Shown: positions 1 to 11,870 of the stretch, in pieces
Numbering within the stretch: position 1 is the first letter of the stretch
How the letters are laid out: each line of letters begins with the position of its first letter
Source of the DNA: Erodium maritimum
Lineage: Eukaryota > Streptophyta > Magnoliopsida > Geraniales > Geraniaceae
Assembly (NCBI GenBank): GCA_963921825.1
Contig: OY997596.1
Coordinates: forward strand, 60,834,754-60,898,753
Reading direction: 5' to 3'
DNA: 64,000 bases
Notes under the pieces: generated by a model
Database searches by the model: none
Seen by the model: the letters and a program-made list of their open reading frames with translations, nothing else
What the model was told of the DNA's origin: nothing
Program-made: the position numbers and the translations under genes

Positions 1-240
1 CGCCCTGACAAGCCAGTGAACTGTTTTGTTCGTTGTCCGTTTTACAAAATCGAGCTGCACGCACTCGAGTGTAGTTAAAAGAGAAATACAATCTGTGATA
101 ATGGTTCCTAGAGGAGAAAACATTCGCCCTCCTCGCTTGATCATATCCATTATGACCTTGCAATCGCTCCGCACAACCGCCCTTTGTCTCGGGTACTGTA
201 ATAGCCACGTGAATCTTTTTCGAATCGCATATGTCTCCAC
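1..240 (-). pseudogene. LINE-type RNase H domain fragment, cut by window edge
   Basis: Read on the minus strand, this stretch gives an uninterrupted peptide resembling the RNase H-like domain (RVT_3 type) found at the C-terminus of plant non-LTR retroelement polyproteins. Seen directly are VVRSDCKVIMDMI, which matches the usual acidic strand (V-x-S-D-C-x-x-x-x-x-x-I), and, near base 1, LDFVKRTTNKTVHWLVRA, which matches the family's 'F-V-K-R-x-x-N-x-x-A-H-x-L-A-R' end except that the usual Ala before His is Val. The frame degenerates above about base 240, and the rest of the element lies outside the window. It could instead be a stand-alone domesticated RNase H, but the surrounding sequence is repeat debris. 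The family is fairly sure; the extent is approximate. Confidence 0.55.
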
Positions 241-2640
241 GAGACCCGGATTCTGAACTCCGTGAAAAGATGCAGATCGGACCCCCCTAAATTGACCCTA
301 TCATCTCTGCATTAAGATTGGTAGATTCTCTTATAAATTATTATTACGTATAAATTTATTTTTATTTTTGAAAAGATAGAGAAATAGTAGAGATCTTGTC
401 TCTTTGGGGAAATTTATGAGTAGAGACAACAAATTCTGAGTAGATTTGGGACAGGTAGAGAGTCACGAGGCATAACATACAATATTATAATAGTAAGGTC
501 AGGATCCATATAGGGACAAGTGCCAATAACTTCACTATATTTAGTTATATAAAATAAATTATCTTTTTTAAAACGTAACAAAATTATTTTAAATGTTTGA
601 ATTCAACCATTCATGAATTTTAAGAGTATTTGTAAAATTAATCAAAATATGACATATATATATATTTATTGTATATTAACGACAAGGAGTTGGCATGTTC
701 AATCTATTTAGAAGTAGTGTACACAACATGATGGCGATCCCTATTAGGATTGCGACGTCTCGTGTAATTTTACGACGGTTAGGATAGTTTCGCTCCACCC
801 ACCACTTGCTCTAATTTTGGAGGTTGATCACCATACTTGTCCATGGGAATGGTCCATAGGGTGGCCTCTACTACATGTGTCTCTACTGGTGTTGCTCGGG
901 GACATAAAGCAGGATACACGGGGGTAAGGGATCGAAACTGTCGGTGGGTGTGGAGGTAACAATCATGCCACCGTGGGATCCGTCCTCTTTTCTGGTCTGA
1001 TCGATGTGGTGGCGCATGGACGTCTTGATAAATCAAACAATGCTCGCTCTCTGGGTAAGGTTTGTAGCAACATGCCTCAAGGTGTAAAACTGGTGGTGGC
1101 GGCGGCTATCAAAGGTGTGAATGGTGGATCATCCACCGGTGCGTCCAGTCCTTCTCCTCCCACTTCCCCGGATGTACATTCGATCAGACTAGCGACGATG
1201 ACAGAGGTGGAGATTGTTTTTACGGCACATGCGAGGGTGACCGATTTTCATGTGGCGTGGGAGGTAGAGGTCTACGACAGAGGTTTTTTCTAGGTAGTAC
1301 TTGCGGGTTTGTGCTGCGGAGACCAACCATAAGTCTCAGGCCAAAACTGGTACGGGTGGTGGAGAACAATTCGTCTTCCCCATCTTGCCATGTCTTGCTA
1401 ACGGAGATGACAATAGTGAATTCGACCTCTCCGGGACTGGCCATACATAGCGGCAAGGTCGTCCGAATGGGGTTGATTGTCGTAGATGGGGTATTGTGGA
1501 GGATGACGATGACACATATCTCGAGGATGAAGTTATGCACGGTCGTGTTGAAACCACAGAACCAGTGGACTTTACAGATCTCGATCATGATTACCGGCGA
1601 GGGTCGGCACTCATTCTCACCTTTCCCAATGATTAATCGAGGGGCCGATTAGAGGTCTGTGGGTACTCCTTCCTCATCGATCACATGGTGGAATCGATTC
1701 CACCAGGTACCGACGCAACATTCTCCAATCAAATCGGGAACCAGCACTTTCACGTTTCTAAAGGCCCTTATAATCATCGGAGGGGGGATGACACCAGGTG
1801 GCTCCTCGGGAGGTTGCATAGTCCAATTGAGCCATTTCACTATCTAGTTATAAGGTTGTACATGTCGTCATTCTTGGGCTTCATTATTCTCCTAAAGCAC
1901 ATCCCATAGTTGATTGGTGCCTAACCTGTTCATGGTCTCGCTTGGTCCTAGTAAGGGTCTGCATTGGAGGACTGAAAGCCCATTTTATAATGGGCCCCTC
2001 CACCTTTTCACATGATTCATCCTCACACCACACGTGCCTCCCACACATATAGAGATTTCGATTATCGGATCCACAAGTTTCTAAACTATGATGAGTGTTT
2101 TCAGGTCAAGCTGGATGTGTTTTTTTGTTGTTGTTAAGTTTAGGTAGTTGTCTTGAGTCTTACTATATGAGTCTTAGTTCTTTGTTATACGTTGTTGGTT
2201 GGTCTAGTCGTTTAATTGTTAACTCTAAGTGCTTGGTCACTCAAAAACCGCCTATATCTCGGGTGCCTTTAGAGAATTGGTTATAGTTAGTCTACAGATA
2301 TACCACTCTCTCTTACTCCTCGATATGTTCAATAACTCATATTAATAATATTCGTTTCCTTCGCTCAAAAAGAGGAACAAATCTTAATTTTTTTAATATG
2401 TATTCCAAATGACCATGACATTTTTTTTATATAAAACTATCAACTAAAATACACATAAAAGTAATATAGGTTATTATTAATATTTTTTCCAAAAAAATAA
2501 GAAGACTTTATTAATCATAATTGGGAACATACATTGATAGGAATGGCAGAAAACGAAAAGGGGGAGACAGAGGTCTTGATCCGTAGGCTCCAAACGCTAA
2601 TCCTATAACTAGATACCCGACTATGCCAAGGATGAAAAGA
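241..2640. other. Degenerate repeat-like intergenic DNA, no supported gene
   Basis: The stretch alternates AT-rich (300-700) and GC-richer (700-2000) segments. Open frames of up to about 130 codons occur on both strands at about 1220-1650, but they overlap each other, have no recognisable motif and no intron borders, so I do not call them genes. The base composition and the neighbouring LINE fragments suggest decayed retroelement coding sequence. Confidence 0.4.
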
Positions 2641-3240
2641 GGGGTCGATCTCCCCGACAGGGAGTCTCCATGCTCTTTCTTGCGCAGATGCAACCTAGAG
2701 TAGTCACTCCTTGAATCGACTTAAAAAAAGCTTGTACCAGTTGATACGAGTAAACGGACTTCCAAGGAAAACACCAACGAGAGGGGGAAACCGGTCGTTG
2801 GCTTGACATCGACTTTGGTAGGGCGAGGTGTGTGTCCTCATGCACACCCGGTTGCTCACTCTTCGATTCATTGACTTCGGTAGGTCTGCGTAACAGACCC
2901 CTCCTGGTTGTGGAGTGCATGCAGAATGCCAATATCCAGCGGACCTAGGTTCATGGCCAAGCACAGTTCCTCGTCTAGAGAGTACATGTCGAATGGTTTG
3001 GATGGACCCGGATGGTTGGCATAGCCATAAAACCATATAGTTCAGCAGCATCGGTGGTCGAGGACCTATGTGGGTTTTTATGATCGAGTTTTTTTCGTCA
3101 TCATCCTTTGGTGTCCATAGTCGTAGGACCGAACCGTTCAGCCATTCAAACAGGGACACGTCAAGAGACCGAGTGGTCACTCCATGGAGGTTCGAACCCA
3201 GCACTAGTTCGATTCTCAAATCATCTCGGTAAAGGGTCGC
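2640..3240. repeat. Dispersed repeat, copy 1 (partner at about 49700-50180)
   Basis: Blocks such as TAGGGCGAGGTGTGTGTCC followed by a cacaccc-ggttgc block (about 2820-2855) have clear counterparts in the same order and orientation at about 49853-49895, and the similarity continues through a 'cattgact-cggtaggtctgc' block. In minus-strand translation both copies give a similar peptide core (CMRTHTSPYQ here, CVGIHTPPYK in the other), so it may be decayed transposon coding sequence. No known domain was recognised. Confidence 0.45.
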
Positions 3241-3680
3241 CTTGGTGCGTCCTGTACAATCGCTAGTTCAGGGAGAATCCACGACTTTACCCAAGTAGTT
3301 CGTTCCCGTGGTTTTGGCCATTTTCCCCAATCCCATAGGTAGTCTGCAATCGTCGGACCAAACTTTCCACCGAGAAAGGACGCCATCAGAGGAGGCAGAC
3401 GAAGGTTAGGAACGAGAACCGTGTATAGTTTCAGGTGTCTCTAAATCTTGGTGTTCTGATTCATGATGATAGTGGGTGTGACAAGACTTGATCGGGCTCG
3501 GGAGAAAAAAAAGAGCTGTAGCAACTAGGAGAGTTGATCGGAAGAGACGATGACTGCTAGTGGAGCAAGAAACCTCGAGAGAATAGCGAAGCCCTTAAGG
3601 CTACACATTTCTTATTTTTGAATTTTATTAATAATTGATTTAAATACAAGTTCCTTATATATTTATTTAATAATTAAAAT

Positions 3681-5008
3681 AAGTTCATAATTCTCATCCA
3701 TTGCTTACCAAAAGAAGCGAACAAAAAATAGGTATATGATGTTTGACATGATGCTCTCTGCTGCCCTAACGCCGCAGAGGCAAATGGTGAAGCAAAGATG
3801 GATCACGGCCATAATCCCAGGTAGGATGATGATGGGTACTATCATTGCTAGGGCTGGCCATAGCTTCGGCGATTTCGCGAAGGGGAAGCAACCGCGTGCG
3901 GCGATTTTGCGTGCGGCCGGAAGGTGCTCGTTCGTCTCAGATCAGGGAGATGGAATGGGGGGTAAGTTTTTTGTGCTCAGTGTTGTCGTTGAATTCTCTG
4001 ATTTTCCGGTGGATTTTGGGGGCTCAATCGACGAATTTAGGCTCAATTTTTTTTGGGGAAAATCGGGTCTTGTTGCCCTACTTCCGACGGCGGCGCTGTT
4101 AGGGTGGTTGGTGGTGCAGTCGGAAGAGAGTTCAACGGCATGGTTTGTATGGTGTGGCTGTGAGGATGGATGTGTGCAGAAACGGACCGACGACGAAAGG
4201 CCGGAGTTTCCGAGTGCGGGAGCTTCGCCGGAAGAATCGTCGGAGGCGCTGGCGTGGAAGAGAAGCAAGGGGAAGGGTTTGGCGCGAGGCGAGGCTAGGG
4301 TTTCGGGTGACGGGCTGGGCCGCATATGTGGGTATGTGGGCCTGGGGACTGTGGGGATGCAGGCCCGGGTCTATCACCCGTGGGTCAACCTACTTGGGCC
4401 GGAGTCTTATCCGCTCCGGTCGGGTCACCCGGGTGGGCCGACTCCGATAGCTGGGTCTGCCCCGACTGAGGTCCGAGATCGTACGGGGTTCGACGACATC
4501 CGATGGAGGCTCACACGTAGCAGCGGTGGGGGGGCGTAAGCACCCCCGCCTCCAGGAATGAATCTAAGGAGGCCTAGGAAGGGAGTGTTCGACTGTAACC
4601 CCTTCTTGGCAGTTTGGTGGCAATGGTTCTGCCAACAGTCGAAGAGATACTCCCCTACCACTTCGGGGTCAGCAATCCCGCGTTCAGGAGCCCTACACTT
4701 ATCACTCAAGGGAGGACGACGCACGCTGACATACCGGTGGAGATATCGGTCCACCACTGTTCGTTATTCAACTGATTTGCTCGATCAGTACTTTTGGTTG
4801 GAGCATACTGTATCGGTGTCCATGGATGCTACCGCAGTCCACCCCCCGACCGCCCCTATGCATATGAGCACAATTTATTTCTCAGCACTTCTAGTTATTT
4901 CCTTTTGAATTATTGCTTTGTAAGGGGTTCGTCATATGACGAACACCCAGGTACTTTTACTTATTAATGATATTTTCAGTTTCCCCTCAAAAAAAAAAGT
5001 TCATAATT
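3681..5008 (+). mobile_element. LINE-like retro-insertion, about 1.3 kb, with target-site duplication
   Basis: The insertion ends in ATTTTCAGTTTCCCCTC plus a run of ten A (4989-4998), the style of 3' end typical of plant LINEs. The 12-base direct repeat AAGTTCATAATT flanks it at 3681-3692 and 4997-5008 and reads as the target-site duplication. The interior holds a GC-rich 5' part with a 267-codon open frame (3736-4539, starting MMFDMML) that has no recognised domain. The 3' part (about 4560-4830) recurs inverted at 57079-57400. A perfect 18-bp palindrome lies at 4927-4944. No reverse transcriptase is present, so it is non-autonomous or internally deleted. The GC-rich 5' part could instead be captured host sequence. 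Confidence 0.65.
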
Positions 5009-5278
5009 TATATATGATTTTTACCTGAAATTTTATTTCATATCTTAAAAACAAAATCAACATCACTTACATTGATTACGAGCGCCGCGTTCCACCGCCA
5101 AAACATATATATGTTGGGGCCTTTTTGCAATAAAAAATATTTAAACTAAAATTAAAAACGACAGGTATAGTGGGCCCCTCTCAGCTTCACCCAAATCTTC
5201 TCAGCCATTTCAATGCCTTGCCTCGCACCCAAAAGCTAAAACCTTTGATGTGATGTACACGAATCGGAGGCTGCTACA

Positions 5279-5287
5279 TATTTATAT
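5279..5287 (+). promoter_or_regulatory. Possible TATA box of the fucosidase gene
   Basis: ATTTATATA lies about 55 bases before the preferred start codon. If it is the TATA box, transcription would begin near 5310-5320. That would exclude the upstream in-frame ATG at 5294 and support the start at 5339. Confidence 0.35.
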
Positions 5288-5338
5288 ACGGAATTGAAAG
5301 CTACCCATCTTTGTATTTTTATTGAATTTGATTTGGGT

Positions 5339-5407
5339 ATGGAGGAAGGAGACGAGTGGGTTCTGGTGCGGCCGCCTCCGGAGAAGGACCTCTGGTCGCC
5401 GTCCTTT

Positions 5408-5441
<34 letters not shown>

Positions 5442-8400
5442 AGGAGCCGAAGCCTCTGAAGGTTACTTTTTCTGGGCCGGCCAAGTATTGGACCGACGCA
5501 GCTCCGATTGGGAATGGCCGCCTTGGCGCCATAGTTTGGGGTGGCGTCGCCAACGAAACGATCCAGCTCAACGGTAATTGGTCTGGGTCGTTTATCTGTT
5601 TGGCTGGAGAGAAAATATAAATTTGGTCGAATTGATTGTGGTTTTGATTTTACCCTGTTTTGTGATAGTGGTTTCATCTGGGAATGCTACTTTGATTGGG
5701 ATTGAGATTGGTAAGGTTTGATGGTCAGAAGTTGGTTTGGTTTGAACATTTGCTTTAATCAGGCATTGTTTGGTTACCAAGAAACCATAGGAAAATTAGA
5801 GAACCCAATTCCCATTTCATGATGTATGTTGCTTTAGTTTTTATTTTTCAAGCTCAGAAAATTATAACAGAAAAAGAATCTTAGTCTCAAATCAATCTTA
5901 AGCCAATGGTGGGTTGGATTTTTCCTTTTTTGTAGGGTTGGTGTTTTGATTGGGATTGACAAAGTTTGATGCTCAGAAGTTTGTTTGGTTGGCAAGAAAC
6001 TGGAGGAAAATAAGAGAACCCAATTCCCAGTTTCAGGATGTATGTTGCTTTAGGTTTCTTTCAAGCTCAACAAATGTGTACCATACGCACAGATAACTAA
6101 TGTTAGGCTTAATTCAAGCTAAAGCCAAATGTATGTAACTTTGTTTCTGGGTTCGATCTGAGTGAAAATTTATATGTCTTTGAAGCTGTGTCTTTATTTC
6201 AATGTTGTTTGCCAATAGATAGAGCAACTTTGATGTTATGTTTTGTGTTTGTAGTAAGAGTTTATGAAATGTGAACTTAATTGTTTGTGTTTGTATTAAG
6301 AGTTTAGGACGTGTGAACTCACAGGATATGTCTGAATTCTCATGTAGAGGGCACGCTTTGGACGGGGACTCCCGGGAACTACACCAACCCGGATGCTCCC
6401 GAGGCACTCGCCGAGGTCAGGAAACTCGTTGACAATGGCCAATACGCCGATGCTACTAAAGCAGCAGTCAAATTATCCGGAAACATTGCTGATGTATGTT
6501 ACCTCATTGCATCTAGTTAATTTATGGTACAAGTGTTTAACTACAATGCTTAGAAAACATTATCTTAGCACAAGTTTGAGATGATAGTTTTGGTTTGGGA
6601 TAATTGCAAAAAAGTACCCCTAATGTTTTTTGTTATGATGGTGAAGGTTTACCAACCTCTAGGCGATATTAATCTACAATTCGACGATACTCATCTGAAA
6701 TATTACGAAGAAACATACCACAGAGAGCTAGACTTAGAAACAGCTTCAGTGAAAGTTATGTATTCAGTTGGAGATGTAGAATACACAAGGGAACATTTTG
6801 CTTCTTACCCAGATCAAGTAATGGCAACGAAAATATCCGGAAGCAAACCGGGTTCTTTGTCATTTACAGTATCAATGAGTAGCCAGTTAAATCATAGTAC
6901 ACAAGTACAAGGAAAGAACCAGATCATGATCCAAGGTTCATGTACTGGTAAGAGAAACCAACGAGTAGAGGATAGTCCTAAAGGAATTCAATTCTCTGCA
7001 GTTCTTGATTTGCAGATTAGCAGTGAAAGAGGTTCTGTAAATGTATTAGATGAGACTAAGCTGAAGGTTGAAGGAGCAGATTATGCTATTTTGCTTCTTG
7101 TTGCTTCATCATCCTTCGATGGCCCGTTCACGAACCCATCGGATTCTAAGAAGGATCCGACTTCAGAGTCTTTGGATATACTAAAGAAGATGGGAAAATC
7201 TCAATATCCGGATCTTTATTCGCGTCATTTGGATGATTATCAGGGTCTTTTTAATCGAGTTTCGTTGCAGCTTTCGAAGAGCTCCAAGAACAGATCAGGA
7301 CATGGGTTCTTGGAGATGATGAGCCTTGAAGCTCCTCTGGTTTCTACTGCTGATAGGGTTAAGTCTTTTCGGGTTGATGAAGATCCTTCCTTGGTGGAGC
7401 TTTTGTTTCAGTATGGTAGGTATTTGCTTATTTCTTGCTCTCGGTCCGGTTCTCAGCCTTCGAATCTCCAGGGTATTTGGAACAAGCTTCTTGCACCGCC
7501 ATGGGAGTATGTTCTGCATCTTGTTTAGATTTTTGTGTGTTTTCTTGAGATGATTGCAAAAAAGTACTCAGAGGTATTCACTTTTTTCAGTTTGTAGCAC
7601 TTTTTTTTTATAATTATAATAAAAAAATACCCTGAGCTTGTCTTTTTGTTGCACATTGTATAGAATCCTTTCATAAGGACTATTTTACCCTTGGATATAT
7701 ACATTTCGAAAATAATAATTGAAGAACAAAAATCCAAATTTTCATATCCCTTAAATTTCTCACTCTTTGTATGGTACAAAGAGAAAGAAAATTAAGGTAT
7801 ACGAATTTTCAGGGTTTTTTTTTCGTTTTTTACTTATTATTTGTCTTAAAATGTAAGGGTAAAATCACCATTTTTATACAAATTGCAACAATAATACAAG
7901 TTCAGGGTACATTTTTGCCATTATCAAAGAAGAGGGTTACAAGTTGCAAAAAGTGAATACCTCAGGGTACTTTTTTACCATTATTAATTATCTCTATTTT
8001 CTTTGTAATGGTTGTAGTTTTTGATTTGGGTTGTATATTTTCTTATGCAGTTGCACTCCTCACTTGAACATCAATCTTCAGATGAATTATTGGCCTAGCC
8101 TTCCTTGCAACCTCAAAGAGTGCCAGGAGCCGTTGTTTGATTTCATCAAGTCTCTGTCGATCAACGGGAGTAAAACTGCTAAAGTAAGAACCCCGGTTTA
8201 CATCGAAGTATATATTGGTTTTACAAATTCGATAATTAATGATTTTTTAATTACGTTAGTAATGTCTAATAATCGATAATTTCGGTTACGTTACAAAAGT
8301 CACCATTGACTGTTCGAACACATCATTAGGTGCGAAGAGGAAATAAACTAAGGGAGATGAAAAATATGGATTTTTTGTTTCTGAAATTTAAAATTTTAGG

Positions 8401-11400
8401 GTAAAACCGTCATTTCGAAACAAGTTGGTACAAAGTGCAAAAATAAAAATGCAATCTGAAGACACTTTTTTACCATTATTGAAGAACAAGAAATCTATGA
8501 TTTACAGAAAAGGAATAGAAAAGTACATTTTTTTGCAATCATCCCAAGTATCTATTATGTTGACATAAAGTTATTCACAAATGGGACAATCTTGAATAGC
8601 TTCTAGATAGATATTTGGAAGTGGGTAGTTTTAATATTACTGCATTATTTGTTCATTATCTAACACATGCATGATCTTCATGGTAAAGTTATATCGGGTT
8701 TTGCAAAATTATATCGGGTATTGACAGGTGAACTATGAAGCAAGTGGTTGGGTTGCACATCAAGTCTCGGACATATGGGCAAAAACATCACCAGATCTAG
8801 GTGAGGCCGTGTGGGCTCTATGGCCAATGGGCGGAGCATGGCTCTGTACTCATCTATGGGAGCATTATACTTATACGATGGACAAAGTAAGAACAACCCC
8901 TTACTCACATTCCTTAAGTTTTTCGATACCTAGTAAACGAATATTGAAGATATATTCTTGGTAACTAGGAATTTCTGAAACGAACATATCCTTTGTTGGA
9001 AGGATGCGTAGCTTTCCTTCTGGATTGGTTGATCGAAGGCCCGGGAGGATTTTTGGAAACTAACCCATCGACTTCTCCGGAGCACATGTTCGTGGCTCCG
9101 GATGGAAGGCAAGCCAGTGTGAGCTATTCATCGACTATGGACATGGCGATTATCAAGGAAGTTTTCTCCGATATCATTTTTGCCGCGGAGGTGAGAGCTC
9201 TTATGTTCTATAGTAGGGAAATGACAATTCACTGCCCTGAATTATGCACATTTTACGAATCACTGTCCTGAATTTTAAACAGGACACCTCTCTACCCTGG
9301 GTTACCATTTAGCTACACCGTCAATTCAAAATAACGAAAAATTCAGGTAGTAAAGTGTCACAATTTGATAAGAGAGAATTGCAGAAATCATACCCTGATG
9401 TATCCACTTTTTGCAAGTTGTAGCCATCTTCTTTGATAATTGCAAAAAAGTAACATGAACTTGCCTTTTCTGTTGGACTTCATGTAAATTTGCTTTAATA
9501 TGGCGATTCTACCCTTTCAAATATAATAAGTAGAGGAAACAAAAAAAAAATCCAAAATTTTCATTTCTCTTAATTTTCTTCCTCTTTTTACGTCCTAAGA
9601 GGAAGAACAGTAAAAGAGGTCAAAATTTTCGTCTTCTTGTTTTTTTTAATTTCAAGGGTAAAAATCATCGTTCTGTAAAAAAAAATTACACAGATTTAAC
9701 GAAAAGGCAAGTTGAAGGCATTTTTTTGCAATTATCAAAGCGGAGGGCTACAATTCGCAAAAAGTGAATACCTCATGGTACCTTTTTGCAATTATCCATT
9801 TTGATAATTCAGGATAGTGAAGTGCTACACTTAAAATTCAGGGTAGTGATTTGTAAAACATTCATAATCAGTACTGTTCTTGAAAACCATGTGAATTCAT
9901 ATGAAAGTTTCTTATCCGCAGGTTTTGGGAAGAAACGAGGACGATCTAATCAACAAAGTCCTCCAAGCTCAGAAAAAGCTTCCTCCAACAAGAATCGCGA
10001 GAGATGGCTCGATTATGGAATGGGTAATTGCTCGAATTCGATCATCCCGTGGTTGTTCTTGAAAGTTTTTTTGGCTCTAGCTTATTTGTTACTGATCTTG
10101 CATATGGATCGAATTTTTTTCCTCTGTTTTGTAACAGGCAATCGATTTCGAGGACCCTGACGTGCATCACCGGCACATATCACACTTGTTTGGCCTATTC
10201 CCAGGACATTCCATTACTGTTGAGAAAACTCCGGACCTCTGTAAAGCTGCAGACTATACCCTCTTCAAGCGAGGTTCGGATGCCAAATTCGATGCCTTTT
10301 TTTGTCATTTTGTCGCTTCACATTACACAGGGATGATCGCAAAAAAGTACCGTGAACTTATCTTTTTGCTGTACTTTGTATAAATTTGTTATTAATGATG
10401 ATTTTACCCTTGGAGATTTAAATTTGAAAAGATAATAATTAAAGAACAAAAAAACCAAATTTTCATATCCTATGAATTTTTACTCCTTTTGCGGTACAAA
10501 GAGGAAGAAAATCAAGAGATGTGAATTTTTTGTTTCTTTTCTGTTTTTTACTTATTATTTTTAAAATTTGAACTGTAAGGGTAAAGCTGCCATTTTTATA
10601 CAAAATGCAACAAAAGACAAGTTCATGATATTTTTTTTTGCAATTACCAAAAAAGAAGGCTACAAGTTGCAAAAATGGGTATATCAGGGTATTTTTTTTT
10701 TGTAATCATCCCTTACACTTACTATCGAGTTTGATACAGTGAAGATATGTTTTTAAGACCGATATAGTTCACACCAACATTGTCGTTTGTTGACTTTGAA
10801 CAGGCGAGGAAGGCCCGGGATGGTCGACTACGTGGAAGATCGCCTGGTGGGCCCGCCTTCACAATAGCGAGCACGCATATCGGATGGTAAAACATATGTT
10901 CGATCTGGTCGACCCTTCCCGAGAAGCTGATTTCGAAGGAGGGTTATACAGTAACTTGTTCACTGCACACCCTCCTTTCCAAATAGATGCTAACTTCGGG
11001 TATGCATTGCACTCTATATGTTATGTCCATGTCTAATTTTAGAAATGTTTTAGGGAATATTGCACATAATTACCTTTGTGAATGGCCACAAACACATGGC
11101 CCTATAGCAAAATTCTGTAGTCAAATTACTACCCTTATGAATTTTGACGTGTCTCCGTCAACTGAAGCTGTCGAAGTTTTCGTCACATGATAGTGTACAT
11201 TTTAAAATATCCCCAAACTACTTGCGATTTAATCTTCTTACTTTAATTTGATTTTGTTTCGACATCATGCACATAATCATATTGAATTCGGAAGATTGAA
11301 GGATGAAAGTGAGTAGTTTTGGGCCATTATAAAATTATAATCTCATGATTAGGTCACGTGACGGAAAACAAACTGATGGTCTATGTTGGTGACACGTGAA

Positions 11401-11870
11401 AGTTCATAAGGGTAGTCATTTGTCTGTGGAACATTGGATCTATATATTTGTGAGCAATTTATAAGGGTAGTTATGTGCACTTTACCCAACAATTTAAGGT
11501 TGTTACATAGCTAAAAACTTAACGTGTCCGCGACCGTACATTGTCTAGATTCGCCGCAAGCATGGCGGAGATGCTCGTGCAGAGCACCGTAAAAGACCTC
11601 TACCTGCTTCCGGCCCTTCCCATCGATAAATGGGGTAACGGGTGCGTGAAGGGGTTGAAGGCGCGAGGGGGAGTGACCGTTAACATATGCTGGCGAGAAG
11701 GCGATCTCCACGAAGTCGGGCTTTGGACGGAAGAACGTAATTCTCTCCGACATTTGCATTACCGAGGAACGACGGTGACAACGAGTTTAGGGTCCGGTCA
11801 AATTTACTCGTTCGATAGACAGTTGAAATGTGTTAGGACATGTACTATGCCTGCAGCAGATTTTCCTTGA
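5339..11870 (+). CDS. FUC95A: GH95 alpha-L-fucosidase (FUC95A/AXY8-like), 10 exons
   Basis: Exons are 5339-5573, 6348-6493, 6647-7506, 8051-8183, 8728-8886, 8969-9190, 9922-10023, 10138-10273, 10804-10999 and 11549-11870. All borders are GT-AG, the phases agree, and the product is 836 aa, close to the Arabidopsis enzyme. Family knowledge: GH95 enzymes remove alpha-1,2-linked fucose from xyloglucan side chains, and the plant enzyme acts in the apoplast on cell-wall oligosaccharides. Seen here: PIGNGRLGAIVWGG near residues 56-69, NLQGIWN, NINLQMNYWP with Asn420 and Asn422, TSPEH with Glu549, and QIDANFG with Asp726. By position the two Asn, the Glu and the Asp match the catalytic set described for bacterial GH95; assigning Glu549 is inference. 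No signal peptide is evident. A run of ten Ala (25-34, all GCG) is unusual. Start 5339 was chosen over 5294 because of the TATA-like site. Introns 3, 4, 6, 8 and 9 carry foldback elements. Confidence 0.93.
7547..7994. mobile_element. Family A foldback element, fucosidase intron 3
   Basis: The element starts GAGATGATTGCAAAAAAGTA and is a near-complete palindrome. Each arm carries 'caaaaagtgaatacctcagggtac' and 'gtacaaagaggaagaaaat'-like blocks in opposite orientation. GAGATGATTGC differs at one base from the maize Mu terminus GAGATAATTGC. The right end is ragged. Confidence 0.7.
8351..8545. mobile_element. Partial family A element, fucosidase intron 4
   Basis: Only the right half is recognisable: the block 'gggtaaaaccgtcatttcgaaaca', then 'caaagtgcaa', ending near TTTTTTTGCAATCATCCC. 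The left arm is missing or too diverged to place. Confidence 0.5.
9372..9798. mobile_element. Family A foldback element with 9-bp TSD, fucosidase intron 6
   Basis: The element starts GAGAGAATTGC and ends GCAATTATCCA. The flanks ATTTGATAA (9363-9371) and TTTTGATAA (9799-9807) agree at 8 of 9 positions, as expected of an aged Mutator-type target duplication. The arms are inverted copies over nearly their whole length. Confidence 0.75.
10330..10712. mobile_element. Family A foldback element, fucosidase intron 8
   Basis: The element starts GGGATGATCGCAAAAAAGTA and ends TGTAATCATCCC, with the same internal blocks as the other family A copies. The flanks share TTACAC, so the target duplication is only partly preserved. 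Confidence 0.7.
11053..11487. mobile_element. Foldback element of a separate family (I), fucosidase intron 9
   Basis: The element starts GGGAATATTGCACATAATTA and ends GTTATGTGCACTTTACCC, and further inverted blocks lie inside the arms. The flanks AATGTTTTA and AACAATTTA agree at 6 of 9 positions. Its architecture matches family A, but its sequence does not. Confidence 0.55.

Noticed and set aside
1220..1652. Overlapping frames of 122 and 131 codons on opposite strands
   Set aside because: There is no motif, start context or splice support; they probably derive from decayed transposon DNA.
3736..4539. 267-codon open frame as a host gene
   Set aside because: It lies wholly inside a poly(A)-tailed insertion with a target duplication, has no recognised domain, and its GC-rich sequence is open in several frames.
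5294..5338. Upstream in-frame start for the fucosidase
   Set aside because: It lies only a few bases after the TATA-like site, so it would precede the likely transcription start.
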